A stretch of DNA of 64,000 bases from an uncultured Pelagibacteraceae bacterium (GCA_902569105.1 CACFTE010000001.1:124001-188000); one strand, 5' to 3'; numbered from the stretch's first letter, positions 7,357-16,354 are shown. The notes: generated by a model from the letters alone, not told the origin. Numbers and translations are program-made.

Positions 7357-7358
7357 AC

Positions 7359-7781
7359 TTACAAGTTTGCTGCTCTCCTAGCAATTAAATCTACTTCATT
7401 ATTTAATTTATCAGTGGAGTGTGCTTTTACCCAACTCCATTTAATATCAAATTCATTTGCTAGTAAATCTAGCTCTACCCAAAGATCTTTATTTTTAACT
7501 TTTTGTTTACCTGCAGTTTTCCAACCATTTTTTTTCCAATTATTAATCCATTCAGTTATTCCGGACTTAACATATTTAGAATCTGTAAAAATTTGAACTT
7601 TACTACCCTTAGGAATTTTTTTTAATGCTTTAATTGGTGCCAATAATTCCATTTGATTATTTGTTGTATCTTTTTTGCTACCTTTAATCTCAGTTTTTTT
7701 TCCATCATTTATTATTATTGCCGCCCAACCACCTTTGCCTGGGTTTCCTATACATGAACCATCAGTGTATATTTTAATCAT
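7359..7781 (-). CDS. rnhA: Ribonuclease HI
   Basis: Degrades the RNA strand of RNA-DNA hybrids during replication and R-loop removal. The 140-residue protein is slightly shorter than E. coli RNase HI but keeps the catalytic set D7 (IYTDGSC), E45 (NNQMELLA), D67 (FTDSKYV) and D131, plus H121 in WVKAHSTD. The basic GWKTAGKQKVKNKDLW handle region is present. It is the last gene of the ispH-thrB-rnhA block; its start codon overlaps the thrB stop by one base. Confidence 0.97.
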   Translation of the reverse strand: MIKIYTDGSCIGNPGKGGWAAIIINDGKKTEIKGSKKDTTNNQMELLAPIKALKKIPKGSKVQIFTDSKYVKSGITEWINNWKKNGWKTAGKQKVKNKDLWVELDLLANEFDIKWSWVKAHSTDKLNNEVDLIARRAANL

Positions 7782-8749
7782 TATTTTAAGTAGTCCTTAA
7801 ATGAATTGATTTTCTGATGATATTTCAATTTTTGAATATACTCTCTTGGATCTTTAATTTTGATATATGCATCTTTTGGAGTATTTAAATAATCATATGC
7901 TCTTGTTAGCAAATATCTCAGCGCTGAACCTCTACAAAGTATATTAAAATATTTCTTCTCCTTATTATTTAGTTTCCGAATACTTTCGTATCCTTTTATC
8001 AGATTTGTAGATTTGCTTTTATTTAAAAAATATTTCCTCCCTTTTTTATTAAAACATAAAGCATTAATACAAATCGAAAGTTCATAAGCTAAAAAGTCGT
8101 TTGCTGAAAAATAAAAATCTATAAATCCATAATATTTTCTTTTGTAGAAAAAAATGTTATCAATAAATAAATCACAGTGTATTATTCCAGAATTAAGATT
8201 TTTAGGCCAAGATTTTCTTAAAGTTTTATATTCATTTCTCATATCTCTTAAAATATTGTTTTGAACTTTGTCTATTTTTTTATTTATACTAGAAAGTAAT
8301 TTGTTTAATTTAGGTACAGCCAATGCATTTTTTCTATAGAGCTTAAGTTTTTTTGAAGCATTATGTAATCTAGCGATATTTTTTCCTACAATGTAGCAAT
8401 CTTTTGGTGATAAGTGTCTTTTATCTTTTCCTTTTAGAAAACTAACAATACATGCATGTTTATTTTTTAATTTTATAAGATGTTTTCCATTTATTGATTT
8501 AACCGGCTCTGGACATTTAATTTTAAGTTTTGAAAGACTATACATTAACTTCATAAAAAAAGGTAAATCTTTTGCATCAACTCTCTTTTCAAAAATAGTT
8601 AAAATGAATTTACCTCTTTTAGTTTTTATAACGTAATTTGTATTCTCAATTCCTTTTTTAATTCCTGAAAAACTTAAAATTTTTCCTATATTAAATTTAT
8701 TCTCAATTATTTGTATTTCAGTTTGATTAATCTTTGTATAAACGGCCAT
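7781..8749 (-). CDS. thrB: Homoserine kinase (ThrB, APH-fold type)
   Basis: Phosphorylates homoserine to give the substrate of threonine synthase. This is the aminoglycoside-phosphotransferase-fold type found in alphaproteobacteria rather than the GHMP type. Motifs are the N-terminal GIENTNYVIKTKRGKFILTIFE block, the catalytic loop IIHCDLFIDNIFF near residue 190 and GFIDFYFS, the Mg-binding aspartate region. The 322-residue length is normal. Flanking ispH and rnhA are its usual neighbours in this class. Confidence 0.94.
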   Translation of the reverse strand: MAVYTKINQTEIQIIENKFNIGKILSFSGIKKGIENTNYVIKTKRGKFILTIFEKRVDAKDLPFFMKLMYSLSKLKIKCPEPVKSINGKHLIKLKNKHACIVSFLKGKDKRHLSPKDCYIVGKNIARLHNASKKLKLYRKNALAVPKLNKLLSSINKKIDKVQNNILRDMRNEYKTLRKSWPKNLNSGIIHCDLFIDNIFFYKRKYYGFIDFYFSANDFLAYELSICINALCFNKKGRKYFLNKSKSTNLIKGYESIRKLNNKEKKYFNILCRGSALRYLLTRAYDYLNTPKDAYIKIKDPREYIQKLKYHQKINSFKDYLK

Positions 8750-9690
8750 TAATTTAATTTTTTCGGAATTTTAAAAATTATATTTTCTTTTATAATTTCT
8801 ACTTCCTCAATTTCAACTTCATATTTTTCTTTAAGATTGGTAATGAAATTATTTACCAAAATTTCAGGTGCAGATGCACCTGATGATATACCAATGGTGT
8901 TACACTTATCAATTTCCTCAAATGGAGTTGTACTTTCGGAATGAATTAAAGTTGATTTTTCACAACCTGAGTTTTTTGCTACCTCGACTAGTCTGACTGA
9001 ATTTGATGAATTCCTGCTGCCAATAACAAAAAACATTTCGCACATTTTAGCAATATTTTTAACTGCACTTTGTCTATTCGTTGTTGCATAGCAAATATCC
9101 TCTTTTTTTGGTTCTTTTATTTCAGGAAACTTAGTTCTTAACTTATTTATAATATCTTTTGTATCATCTACAGATAAAGTTGTTTGTGTAACATAAGCTA
9201 TATTTTTTTTTGTAGTTTTGTAGTTTTCAACATCTTCAATTGACTCAATTAGGTCTATAGATCCATTCGGTAGTTGACCTATAGTTCCTATAACCTCAGG
9301 ATGATTTTTATGACCAATTAATAAAATATGATTTCCTGCTCTATGTAAGTTTTCAGCTTCTCTATGAACCTTTGATACCAAGGGGCAGGTTGCGTCAACA
9401 TAAGTCATCTTCAAATCCTCAGCTTGTGTTGGAACAGATTTTGGAACACCATGTGCAGAAAATATAACTGGTCTAGTTTTATCTTTAATCTCACTTAGTT
9501 CTTCAACAAAAATAGCTCCAATTTTTTTAAGACTTTCAACCACATGTTTATTATGAACAATTTCGTGCCTTACATAAACAGGTGCACCAAATTTATCGAT
9601 ACTTTTTTTTACTATTTCAATAGCCCTATCTACACCAGCACAAAAGCCCCTAGGTGCAGCCAGTAAAATTTTTATTTTATGCTTGTTCAT
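8749..9690 (-). CDS. ispH: 4-hydroxy-3-methylbut-2-enyl diphosphate reductase
   Basis: Iron-sulfur enzyme making IPP and DMAPP at the end of the MEP pathway. The three cluster cysteines are C17 (APRGFCAGV), C102 (DATCPLVSK) and C200 (DICYATTNRQ). Other family blocks are HNKHVV, SAHGVPKSV and GISSGASAPE. The start chosen is the ATG giving MNKHKIKIL; three codons upstream only a TTG would extend it. It overlaps the end of blh by 14 bases. Lying right after the retinal genes, it supplies isoprenoid precursors for the same pathway. Confidence 0.97.
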   Translation of the reverse strand: MNKHKIKILLAAPRGFCAGVDRAIEIVKKSIDKFGAPVYVRHEIVHNKHVVESLKKIGAIFVEELSEIKDKTRPVIFSAHGVPKSVPTQAEDLKMTYVDATCPLVSKVHREAENLHRAGNHILLIGHKNHPEVIGTIGQLPNGSIDLIESIEDVENYKTTKKNIAYVTQTTLSVDDTKDIINKLRTKFPEIKEPKKEDICYATTNRQSAVKNIAKMCEMFFVIGSRNSSNSVRLVEVAKNSGCEKSTLIHSESTTPFEEIDKCNTIGISSGASAPEILVNNFITNLKEKYEVEIEEVEIIKENIIFKIPKKLN

Positions 9691-10576
9691 ATTTCTCAAT
9701 TAAATATTCCAGCAATATATGTGGAAATGTCAAAGAGGCCAAACCAATAAAGATTACTTTCGAAATGGCACTATCTAAAAAGTAATAATTCTTCAAAAAA
9801 AATAGAAATATCAAGAACAAAATTGCAGTTAAAATAGTCAGAGGCATCGCTTTAATTATAAATTCTTTAAACCCTTTAATAAAATTATTTTTATTAAGTT
9901 CATTTGATAACTTAAAAGAGTGTCTAATTGAATGTAAAAAACAAAAGTATATAGTAAATGCTAGTATTGGGCTTAAAAAATAGTTTAGTAGCAAGATTGA
10001 TATGAAATCCATAATTAAAATTGATTTGATTTCAATTTGTTTATTTGACGAAATAAAAATATTTGCAAAAAAACTAATAATTATAGACAGGCATAAAATT
10101 TCATCTGAAATAAAAAAACTTTGTGAAATATCAAAGTTTAAGTTATTAAAAATCTCCAAAGTTTCAGCTTTGTGAAATAATAAAGGAGCTGTAATTACAA
10201 GTGAACCTTTAAAAAAATATATTAAATCTTGATTTGATCTATAACTTATGAATTCAGTATCCTCTTTTCCAAAATGATAAGATGCTACTATTAAAAAAGC
10301 TAATAATAAAATCTTTGGAAAAAGTAGCCATAAAAAAATTATACTTAACCCTATAAAAATATATAAAATATAAAATGATATAGTAGACTTATAATTAAGT
10401 AATTTTACTAATTTTTGTCCTTTTATATGATCCAAAGCTCCATGTGATATTCCTAGGCTTAATATTAAGAATAAAGAAAAAATAAGTAAGTTATTGTTTT
10501 TCAAATATTCAAAAGCAGATAAAAAAATACACGCGTTAAAAAAAATTAGTGAATGATAGAAATTTATTTTATTCAT
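9677..10576 (-). CDS. blh: Beta-carotene 15,15'-dioxygenase, Brp/Blh family
   Basis: Cleaves beta-carotene to two molecules of retinal, the proteorhodopsin chromophore. The 299-residue protein is almost entirely membrane helices and keeps the family's iron-ligand histidines: SHGALDH near residues 44-50, ASYHFGKED near 97, a third in CFLHSIRHS near 213 and FPHILLEY near the C-terminus. It begins five bases after the crtY stop codon, so the two are probably co-transcribed. No opsin gene is in the window; its presence elsewhere is inferred from this enzyme. Confidence 0.93.
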   Translation of the reverse strand: MNKINFYHSLIFFNACIFLSAFEYLKNNNLLIFSLFLILSLGISHGALDHIKGQKLVKLLNYKSTISFYILYIFIGLSIIFLWLLFPKILLLAFLIVASYHFGKEDTEFISYRSNQDLIYFFKGSLVITAPLLFHKAETLEIFNNLNFDISQSFFISDEILCLSIIISFFANIFISSNKQIEIKSILIMDFISILLLNYFLSPILAFTIYFCFLHSIRHSFKLSNELNKNNFIKGFKEFIIKAMPLTILTAILFLIFLFFLKNYYFLDSAISKVIFIGLASLTFPHILLEYLIEKYEQA

Positions 10577-10581
10577 ATAAA

Positions 10582-11646
10582 TTAAAAAATATTTTTAATA
10601 AAAATCCATTTTGGCATTTTAAAAATTATAGCAAAATCTTCGAAAATATCACTTTTGTTTGATAAAAATTTTATAACCGTTTTAGACGGAGCTTTAAACA
10701 TATTTAAGAATATTTTTGGCATTTTATCTGGATGTTTTTTTAAAACATTTAAAAATACATTATCAAGGAATTCGTATTTTTTTCCAATATGATAAGGTTT
10801 CGAACTTTGTATCTTTTCAATATTGTTTACTATGTATTTACTATGATCTTGTATATTAAGAAATGTATATCCTGTGCTAAGACGAGTCATGCCTCCTGCG
10901 GAACCAATATTAATTTTATTTTTCTCAATTTTATTTATAGGGTAGAATAAAGGAATAGCACCTTCCTCTTCATAATTAATTTTATAATTTTTTATTTTAA
11001 GAGTTTCTTCAATATATTTTTTTAATTGATCATCATAGTCTGTTAATGATTTGTTTTCCATTTTTGATAACCAAGTAGTTTCAATCAAAGCTTTATTTTT
11101 TGTAAACGGCAAGGTATAAAAAAAATGTACGTTATCTCTTTGATCACAATCAAAATCCATTAAGTTAAATATTCTATCATCAAAAGTATTTTTAGATGTT
11201 TCAATTTCTATTCCCTTAAAATGTTGCCAAAGTTTATCTGCATAATCATCCTTGGCAGGTACGCTATTGAATATAATTGAACTATCTAAATTTAATTGAT
11301 CTATACTTTTAAAAAATTCTATATTTTTGTTTTGTCTAATTTTATTTAAAATTTTGTTATAAAATAATCCGCTGTCTATAGTTTGATATGGATAATCTTT
11401 ATTTATAATTTCATAGGATCCTGATTTAGAATTTAAAGAAAAATTATTCCATGTTTTGATTATACAATCATCAAAGTTATGATTATTAATTTTCCAAAAC
11501 GACCATGTTTTATCACGCTTATATTCATCTCTAATTTCAACAATCGCTAATTTTTTATTTTTAATTTTATTATTAATATCTAATTCATAGGCCAAAGATA
11601 AACCTGCACAACCACCACCTAAAATTACATAATCAAATTCTTTCAT
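10582..11646 (-). CDS. crtY: Lycopene beta-cyclase
   Basis: Converts lycopene to beta-carotene. It has the N-terminal dinucleotide-binding fold (DYVILGGGCAGLSLAYEL), the cyclase block DKTWSFW near residue 47 and the later GSAGGMTRLSTGYTF block. At 354 residues it is a little shorter than typical CrtY. The ATG chosen gives MKEFDYVIL; a TTG codon immediately before it is less likely. It overlaps the end of crtB by 14 bases and is followed within five bases by blh. Confidence 0.94.
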   Translation of the reverse strand: MKEFDYVILGGGCAGLSLAYELDINNKIKNKKLAIVEIRDEYKRDKTWSFWKINNHNFDDCIIKTWNNFSLNSKSGSYEIINKDYPYQTIDSGLFYNKILNKIRQNKNIEFFKSIDQLNLDSSIIFNSVPAKDDYADKLWQHFKGIEIETSKNTFDDRIFNLMDFDCDQRDNVHFFYTLPFTKNKALIETTWLSKMENKSLTDYDDQLKKYIEETLKIKNYKINYEEEGAIPLFYPINKIEKNKINIGSAGGMTRLSTGYTFLNIQDHSKYIVNNIEKIQSSKPYHIGKKYEFLDNVFLNVLKKHPDKMPKIFLNMFKAPSKTVIKFLSNKSDIFEDFAIIFKMPKWIFIKNIF

Positions 11647-12523
11647 CAAGATTTACATCCTCGCTTATAATTTCATGCTCCCTTTTTCTTTGATGAGGCT
11701 CTATATTCTTTAAAAAAAGTATCATCAAATCAAATAAAGATAAAAATGTTTGAAATATTTTACCAAAATTATTTACATAAATTTTTCCAGATTTTTCATA
11801 ATTCTCCATATTTCCTTTGTTTAAAATCTTTCTTCCAATCTGCCTATAAACTCTCCTAGCTACAACTATTGCAAATCTATATTTTAATGGAATTTTTTTA
11901 ATAGAACTAAATGAACTTTCATAGAACATATCAGCTAGTTTTAAAGTTGCTTTAATATTCTCAAAGTCTGATATGATATATTGTCTATTCATTTTTTTGT
12001 CTTCAATTACATCTCTCGCTATATTTGTTAGTTGCATAGCAATTCCTAAATCAATAGCTCCCTTCAAACATCTAGTATCATTTACATTTAGTATTTTTGC
12101 CATCATTAAACCAACAGTTCCGGCTACTCTATATGAATATACCAGCAAATCTTTTACTGATCTTAAATGAACTTTTGTTTTTAAATCAGAGCCAACACCT
12201 TCTATTAGATCGTCTAAAATTATTTTTTTGATACTGTTATTATCTGCGATAAAAATCATTTCATTAATAATCGCACTATACTCATATTGATTTATTAATT
12301 TACTGTTACTGTCATCTTGTTCATATGCTGTTTTAAAAAAGTATCTAATTTTATTAAATCTTTCAGTTCTTAATTCTAGACTTATTTTTTCATCTACTAA
12401 ATCGTCTAACACTCTACAAAAGGCATATACTTTGGAGCAATCATAATAAATATTTTTAGGTAAAAAAAAACCAGCCCAGTTAAATGATTTCGCAAAAAGA
12501 GCAAGATAGTTTTTTTCTGTCAT
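11633..12523 (-). CDS. crtB: Phytoene synthase
   Basis: Condenses two geranylgeranyl diphosphates into phytoene, the first committed carotenoid step. Both Asp-rich diphosphate-binding motifs are present: DDLVDE at residues 40-45 and NIARDVIEDKK near 167-177, with the YSYRVAGTVGLMMAKIL helix between them. The 296-residue length is normal. It overlaps crtI by one base and crtY by 14. The GGPP synthase crtE, often in the same cluster, is not in the window. Confidence 0.96.
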   Translation of the reverse strand: MTEKNYLALFAKSFNWAGFFLPKNIYYDCSKVYAFCRVLDDLVDEKISLELRTERFNKIRYFFKTAYEQDDSNSKLINQYEYSAIINEMIFIADNNSIKKIILDDLIEGVGSDLKTKVHLRSVKDLLVYSYRVAGTVGLMMAKILNVNDTRCLKGAIDLGIAMQLTNIARDVIEDKKMNRQYIISDFENIKATLKLADMFYESSFSSIKKIPLKYRFAIVVARRVYRQIGRKILNKGNMENYEKSGKIYVNNFGKIFQTFLSLFDLMILFLKNIEPHQRKREHEIISEDVNLDERI

Positions 12524-13983
12524 TAAATTATTTTATCCAAAACTTTTGCAGACGAAAGAACACCAGGTACACCAGCACCTGGATGCGTGCCAGCACCCAC
12601 AAAGTAAAGTCCGTCATAAATTTCTGATTTATTATGAAATCTAAAGTAAGCAGATTGAGTAAATTTTGGTTGAATTGAAAATCCTGAACCGTATTTGGTA
12701 TTTAGATCTTTTTCAAAATAATCAGGAGTTAAATAAAAGTCTTCAACGATATTTTCTTTTAGTTTAGGCATCAAATCATTTTCCATCTTATCGATAACTA
12801 AATTTTTCATTTTTTCTCCCTCAATCTTCCAATCGATATTAGATTGGTTATTGGGCACTGGAACAAGAACATAAAAACAATCATGACCATCGGGAGCCAT
12901 TGATTTGTCTGTCGCTGATGGTCTGTGCAGGTAGTAACTAATATCACTATTTAATTTTTTATTATCAAAAATATCTTCAAGATGTTCTTTATATTTATTC
13001 CCAAACTTAATTGTATGATGTTCTATATCATCATAAACTTTCTTCGTTCCAAAATAGTATACAAATAATCCCATTGAATATTCCATTCTACTTTTTTTCC
13101 AATTAAATAAAAAAGAATTATTTTTATCATTATTTAATAAGTTGTCATAAACTGCTGGGGGATCTGCATTGCATATAACATAATTTGCATTTATATTTTT
13201 TTTATTATCTAATTCAATGCCTGTGACCTTTTTATTATCTAAAATTATTTTTTTAACTTCATGACCCTTGATAACTTCTATTCCAACTTCATGCATTAAT
13301 TTTTCTAGACCATTTATAATGTTTCCTGTCCCACCCATTGAATAATGTATCCCCCATTTTTTTTCCAAATATAAAATTAATCCATAAATGGATGTTGTTG
13401 TGAATGGATTTCCACCAACTAAGAGTGGATGCATACTTAATATTCTTCTTAATTTTTCATTTTTTATAAATGAGGAAACCAAAGAATAAACTGATTTATA
13501 ACTTTTTAATTTTAACAAAGCTGGTAATTGTTGCATCATGACAAATGGTTTATTAAATGGCACATCAGCAAGTTCAGTAAAACCTTTATCAAAAATTTTT
13601 TTTGTAAAGTTCACTAGTTTTAAATATCCTTCAACATCATCACTATCAATTTTTTCAATTTGATTTTTCATTTCAATTTCATTTCCAGAATAATTAAATT
13701 TAGATTTATCCTCGAATACAAACTGATACCAAGTATTAAGAGGTTGTAGTTTTATGTAATCTTTTGGGTCTTTTTTAAATAATTCAAACAATTCATTTAT
13801 AAGATATGGAGCCGTTATAACTGTTGGCCCACCATCGTATGTGAAACCATTTCTTCTGAACACTCTAGCTCTACCACCAAGGTCATTATGTTTTTCAACT
13901 AAAGTAACATTATGCCCTTTTTCTTTTAGACGAAGAGCTGAGGCTATGCCTCCAAAACCAGAACCTATAATTATTGAATTCAT
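12523..13983 (-). CDS. crtI: Phytoene desaturase
   Basis: FAD enzyme that desaturates phytoene to lycopene. Motifs are the N-terminal Rossmann block IIGSGFGGIASALRL, GGRARVFRRNGFTYDGGPTV, the MGGTGNI block near residue 218, and the C-terminal FVGAGTHPGAGVPGVLSSAKV FAD-binding signature. The 486-residue length fits CrtI. The ATG start (MNSIIIGS) is preferred over a TTG three codons upstream. It starts about 30 bases after the stop of the ATP synthase b gene on the same strand, so read-through from the atp genes is plausible. Confidence 0.96.
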   Translation of the reverse strand: MNSIIIGSGFGGIASALRLKEKGHNVTLVEKHNDLGGRARVFRRNGFTYDGGPTVITAPYLINELFELFKKDPKDYIKLQPLNTWYQFVFEDKSKFNYSGNEIEMKNQIEKIDSDDVEGYLKLVNFTKKIFDKGFTELADVPFNKPFVMMQQLPALLKLKSYKSVYSLVSSFIKNEKLRRILSMHPLLVGGNPFTTTSIYGLILYLEKKWGIHYSMGGTGNIINGLEKLMHEVGIEVIKGHEVKKIILDNKKVTGIELDNKKNINANYVICNADPPAVYDNLLNNDKNNSFLFNWKKSRMEYSMGLFVYYFGTKKVYDDIEHHTIKFGNKYKEHLEDIFDNKKLNSDISYYLHRPSATDKSMAPDGHDCFYVLVPVPNNQSNIDWKIEGEKMKNLVIDKMENDLMPKLKENIVEDFYLTPDYFEKDLNTKYGSGFSIQPKFTQSAYFRFHNKSEIYDGLYFVGAGTHPGAGVPGVLSSAKVLDKII

Positions 13984-14015
13984 ATTATACAAATTTAACC
14001 TATATAAGGTAAATT

Positions 14016-14513
14016 TTAAGAATTTATTTTTTTTAATTCAGCTTCAGTTTCTTTTAGATTTTTATCAAAAAGATTGTCTAGTTTTGATTTATCGACTGAC
14101 GTCGATATGATTTTTTTGACGGACTCAACTGCTATTTTAATAGATGTACTTTTTATATCTTTAATTGCACTTTCTTTCATTTGTTGGATTTTTTGTTGGG
14201 TAGCATTTTTCTTTATTTCGGATGAATTATGAAACTTTTCATTCATTTCCAACACAAGTTTTTCACTATCATTTTTTGCTTGTTTTAAAATTTTATTTAC
14301 CTCTTTGTCTGCTGTGTTCAACTTCTTTTGAGCTTCATCGAGAATACTTTTTGTTTCTGATCTTAGTTTTTCACTTTCATCAATTTCTTTTCTTATATCA
14401 GTAATCATATTACCCAAAAGTTCATTTATTTTTCCAGGAACTTTTAAATAAATTAATACTCCAAAAAAAATAAAGAATGATACAGCTACCCAGAATGTTG
14501 CGTCAAAAGTCAT
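14016..14513 (-). CDS. atpF: ATP synthase F0 subunit b
   Basis: One of two b-type stator subunits linking F0 to F1. The 165-residue protein has an N-terminal membrane helix (MTFDATFWVAVSFFIFFGVLIY) followed by a long charged coiled coil to the C-terminus, the canonical b layout. It overlaps the b' gene by four bases (ATGA). It is the last atp gene of this run; the F1 genes are elsewhere, as is usual in alphaproteobacteria, where F0 and F1 operons are separate. Confidence 0.94.
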   Translation of the reverse strand: MTFDATFWVAVSFFIFFGVLIYLKVPGKINELLGNMITDIRKEIDESEKLRSETKSILDEAQKKLNTADKEVNKILKQAKNDSEKLVLEMNEKFHNSSEIKKNATQQKIQQMKESAIKDIKSTSIKIAVESVKKIISTSVDKSKLDNLFDKNLKETEAELKKINS

Positions 14514-15088
14514 AAAGTTTTGTTTTTATTTGCGATATCAGTAACTATAGCAGTAATACTACTATTATTAACATTAGCACCAATTAGTTGCTCTATCAAA
14601 TCTGAAGAAATTTCAATCGCGATCTTATTTATCCTTTCTGGAGATTTCTTTTTGAGTTCTTCAATTTCTGCTTCTACAGTTTTTATTTCTTTATCTATTT
14701 CTTCCTCAAGTTTTACTCTTTTATTATTAATATCTTCTAATAATTTTTGTCTAGACTCGTTAAATATATTTTTTGCATCAATTTTTGATTTTAAAATAAT
14801 ATTGTCAAACTCTTTTAATTTTGCCTCACTTTCATTTCTTTGTTTCTCAGATAGTTCTAAATTTTCCAAAACTTGCGATTTTCTTGTTTCAAGATTATCA
14901 CTAATTTTAGGTAAGATTAATTTAGATAAAACTAAATATAAAATCCCAAAAGTTATAATCAACCAAAATATTTGCGAAAACCAAAATTCTGGATCAAGTT
15001 GGGGCATACCTCCACTTTCAGCTGCCTGTATAAAACCTATAGATAAAAAGTATACAGCCAGAGTTTTTAATATTATTTTTTTAAACAT
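14510..15088 (-). CDS. atpG: ATP synthase F0 subunit b'
   Basis: The second, diverged b subunit (b') found in photosynthetic and many alphaproteobacterial ATP synthases, forming a b/b' heterodimer. It has an N-terminal signal-like segment (about 1-22), then FWFSQIFWLIITFGILYLVLSKLILPKI as the membrane anchor and a long coiled coil. The pair order c, b', b is the class-typical one. It starts three bases after the atpE stop. The long open frame on the opposite strand of this gene is a shadow. Symbol naming varies (atpF2, atpX, atpG). Confidence 0.92.
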   Translation of the reverse strand: MFKKIILKTLAVYFLSIGFIQAAESGGMPQLDPEFWFSQIFWLIITFGILYLVLSKLILPKISDNLETRKSQVLENLELSEKQRNESEAKLKEFDNIILKSKIDAKNIFNESRQKLLEDINNKRVKLEEEIDKEIKTVEAEIEELKKKSPERINKIAIEISSDLIEQLIGANVNNSSITAIVTDIANKNKTL

Positions 15089-15091
15089 TAA

Positions 15092-15319
15092 TTAAAATGC
15101 AAATAAAATAATTAACGCTACAACTAAACCAAATAATCCTGTTGCTTCCGCTAATGCGAAACCTAACAATAGGTTTGGAAATTGTTTTTGAGCTGCTGAA
15201 GGATTTCTCATCGCTCCAGATAGGTAATTACCAAAAATAATTCCTATTCCTACTCCTGCACCAGCTAGAGCTATAGCCGCTAAGCCTGCTCCAATCATTT
15301 TTGCTGCCTCTAGTTCCAT
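15092..15319 (-). CDS. atpE: ATP synthase F0 subunit c
   Basis: Proteolipid forming the rotating c-ring. The 75-residue protein has two membrane helices: a glycine-rich first helix (GAGLAAIALAGAGVGIGIIFG) and a second with the proton-carrying acidic residue in GFALAEATGLFGLV (the Glu near residue 58), joined by the polar loop RNPSAAQK. No sodium-binding signature is obvious to me, so proton coupling is likely. A strong Shine-Dalgarno precedes it, unusual in this window. Confidence 0.97.
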   Translation of the reverse strand: MELEAAKMIGAGLAAIALAGAGVGIGIIFGNYLSGAMRNPSAAQKQFPNLLLGFALAEATGLFGLVVALIILFAF

Positions 15320-15323
15320 TATA

Positions 15324-15330
15324 TCCTCCT
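15324..15330 (-). promoter_or_regulatory. Strong Shine-Dalgarno of atpE
   Basis: On the minus strand AGGAGGA ends four bases before the atpE ATG, giving a near-perfect anti-16S match. Most genes in the window overlap their upstream neighbour or lack such a site. The c subunit is needed in many copies per enzyme, so a strong site here makes sense as the means of raising its yield relative to a, b and b'. Confidence 0.8.
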
Positions 15331-15336
15331 ATAAAT

Positions 15337-16071
15337 TTAATGGTGTAAATTTAATGCATCATTCAAATAGATGCATGTTAAAATTGCAAATACATATGCT
15401 TGGAGAAATGCTACTAATATCTCTAAACCAGTAAGTGCAACTGAAAAACTAAGTGGAAGCCATCCACCTACTATTCCTAAGCTTACAACAAAGCTTCCGA
15501 ATACTTTCATCATTGTATGTCCCGCCATCATATTGGCGAATAATCTAACCGAAAGACTAATCGGTCTGCTTAAATATGAAATAATTTCAATAACTACTAT
15601 TAAAGGCAATAATACCATTGGTACACCGCTTGGCACAAATAACTTCAAGTATCCAAGGCCGTGTTTAATAAATCCTATAATAGTTACTCCGATAAAAATA
15701 AATGCCGCCAATACAAACGTCACAATAATATGACTAGTTACGGTAAATGTATAAGGTATCATTCCTAACATATTGCAAAATAATACAAACATGAACAGAG
15801 AAAATATAAATGAAAAATATGGTTTAGCTTTTGAACCAGCTGTATCACTGATCATCTTAGATATAAATGAATAACTTAATTCACCTAGCAGCTGTAATTT
15901 TGTTGGGATTATTGAATTTTTTTTTGCCCCAAAATTAAATATAAAAAGAATAGCAATTGTACTTATAACCATAAATAAACTTGCGTTCGTAAAAGAAATA
16001 TCTATTTCACCAACCTTTATTTCTGGCCCAATTCTATAAACATTGAACTGAGTCATCGGATTTGCTGCCAT
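15337..16071 (-). CDS. atpB: ATP synthase F0 subunit a
   Basis: Stator subunit carrying the proton half-channels. The 244-residue membrane protein has the essential arginine in SLSVRLFANMMAGH near residue 176 and the FVFLQAYVFAILTCIYL-like C-terminal helix (here VAFLQAYVFAILTCIYLNDAL). The length is normal for alphaproteobacteria. It lies six bases after atpI and 17 before atpE. Confidence 0.97.
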   Translation of the reverse strand: MAANPMTQFNVYRIGPEIKVGEIDISFTNASLFMVISTIAILFIFNFGAKKNSIIPTKLQLLGELSYSFISKMISDTAGSKAKPYFSFIFSLFMFVLFCNMLGMIPYTFTVTSHIIVTFVLAAFIFIGVTIIGFIKHGLGYLKLFVPSGVPMVLLPLIVVIEIISYLSRPISLSVRLFANMMAGHTMMKVFGSFVVSLGIVGGWLPLSFSVALTGLEILVAFLQAYVFAILTCIYLNDALNLHH

Positions 16072-16077
16072 GTTTAT

Positions 16078-16353
16078 TTAGTCTTTCTGCATTTTTTTTG
16101 CTGATCTGATAACATTGATAATACCTGCTGCCACACCAATAAAAAAAAATATTATTATTAACCACGGTTTAGTATCAAACCAATTGTCTAAAATAAACCC
16201 TATAATTGTGGCCACTAATACCGCAGACACTAGTTCGGTACTAAGCTGAAAAGCCTTACCAAAGCTTGATTTTTGGTCATTATTTTCAGATGAATTATTT
16301 TTTTTAAACTTTGATTTTGCAATTTTTAAGCGAGTTTTTAAGTCGTCAGACAT
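16078..16353 (-). CDS. atpI: AtpI/AtpZ-type F0 accessory protein
   Basis: Small membrane protein encoded first in F0 operons, thought to help c-ring assembly or ion supply. The 91-residue protein has a charged N-terminal half and two hydrophobic segments (about residues 32-55 and 63-82) with FILDNWFDTKPWLIIIFFFIGVAAG, the usual AtpI/AtpZ signature. The ATG giving MSDDLKTRL is used; a TTG three codons upstream would overlap the smc stop. Only one base separates it from smc. Confidence 0.88.
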   Translation of the reverse strand: MSDDLKTRLKIAKSKFKKNNSSENNDQKSSFGKAFQLSTELVSAVLVATIIGFILDNWFDTKPWLIIIFFFIGVAAGIINVIRSAKKMQKD

Positions 16354-16354
16354 T

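Noticed and set aside
14520-15095. 191-codon open frame opposite atpF b'
   Set aside because: It is an exact shadow of the coiled-coil coding sequence of b'; its serine/phenylalanine-rich translation has no family character.
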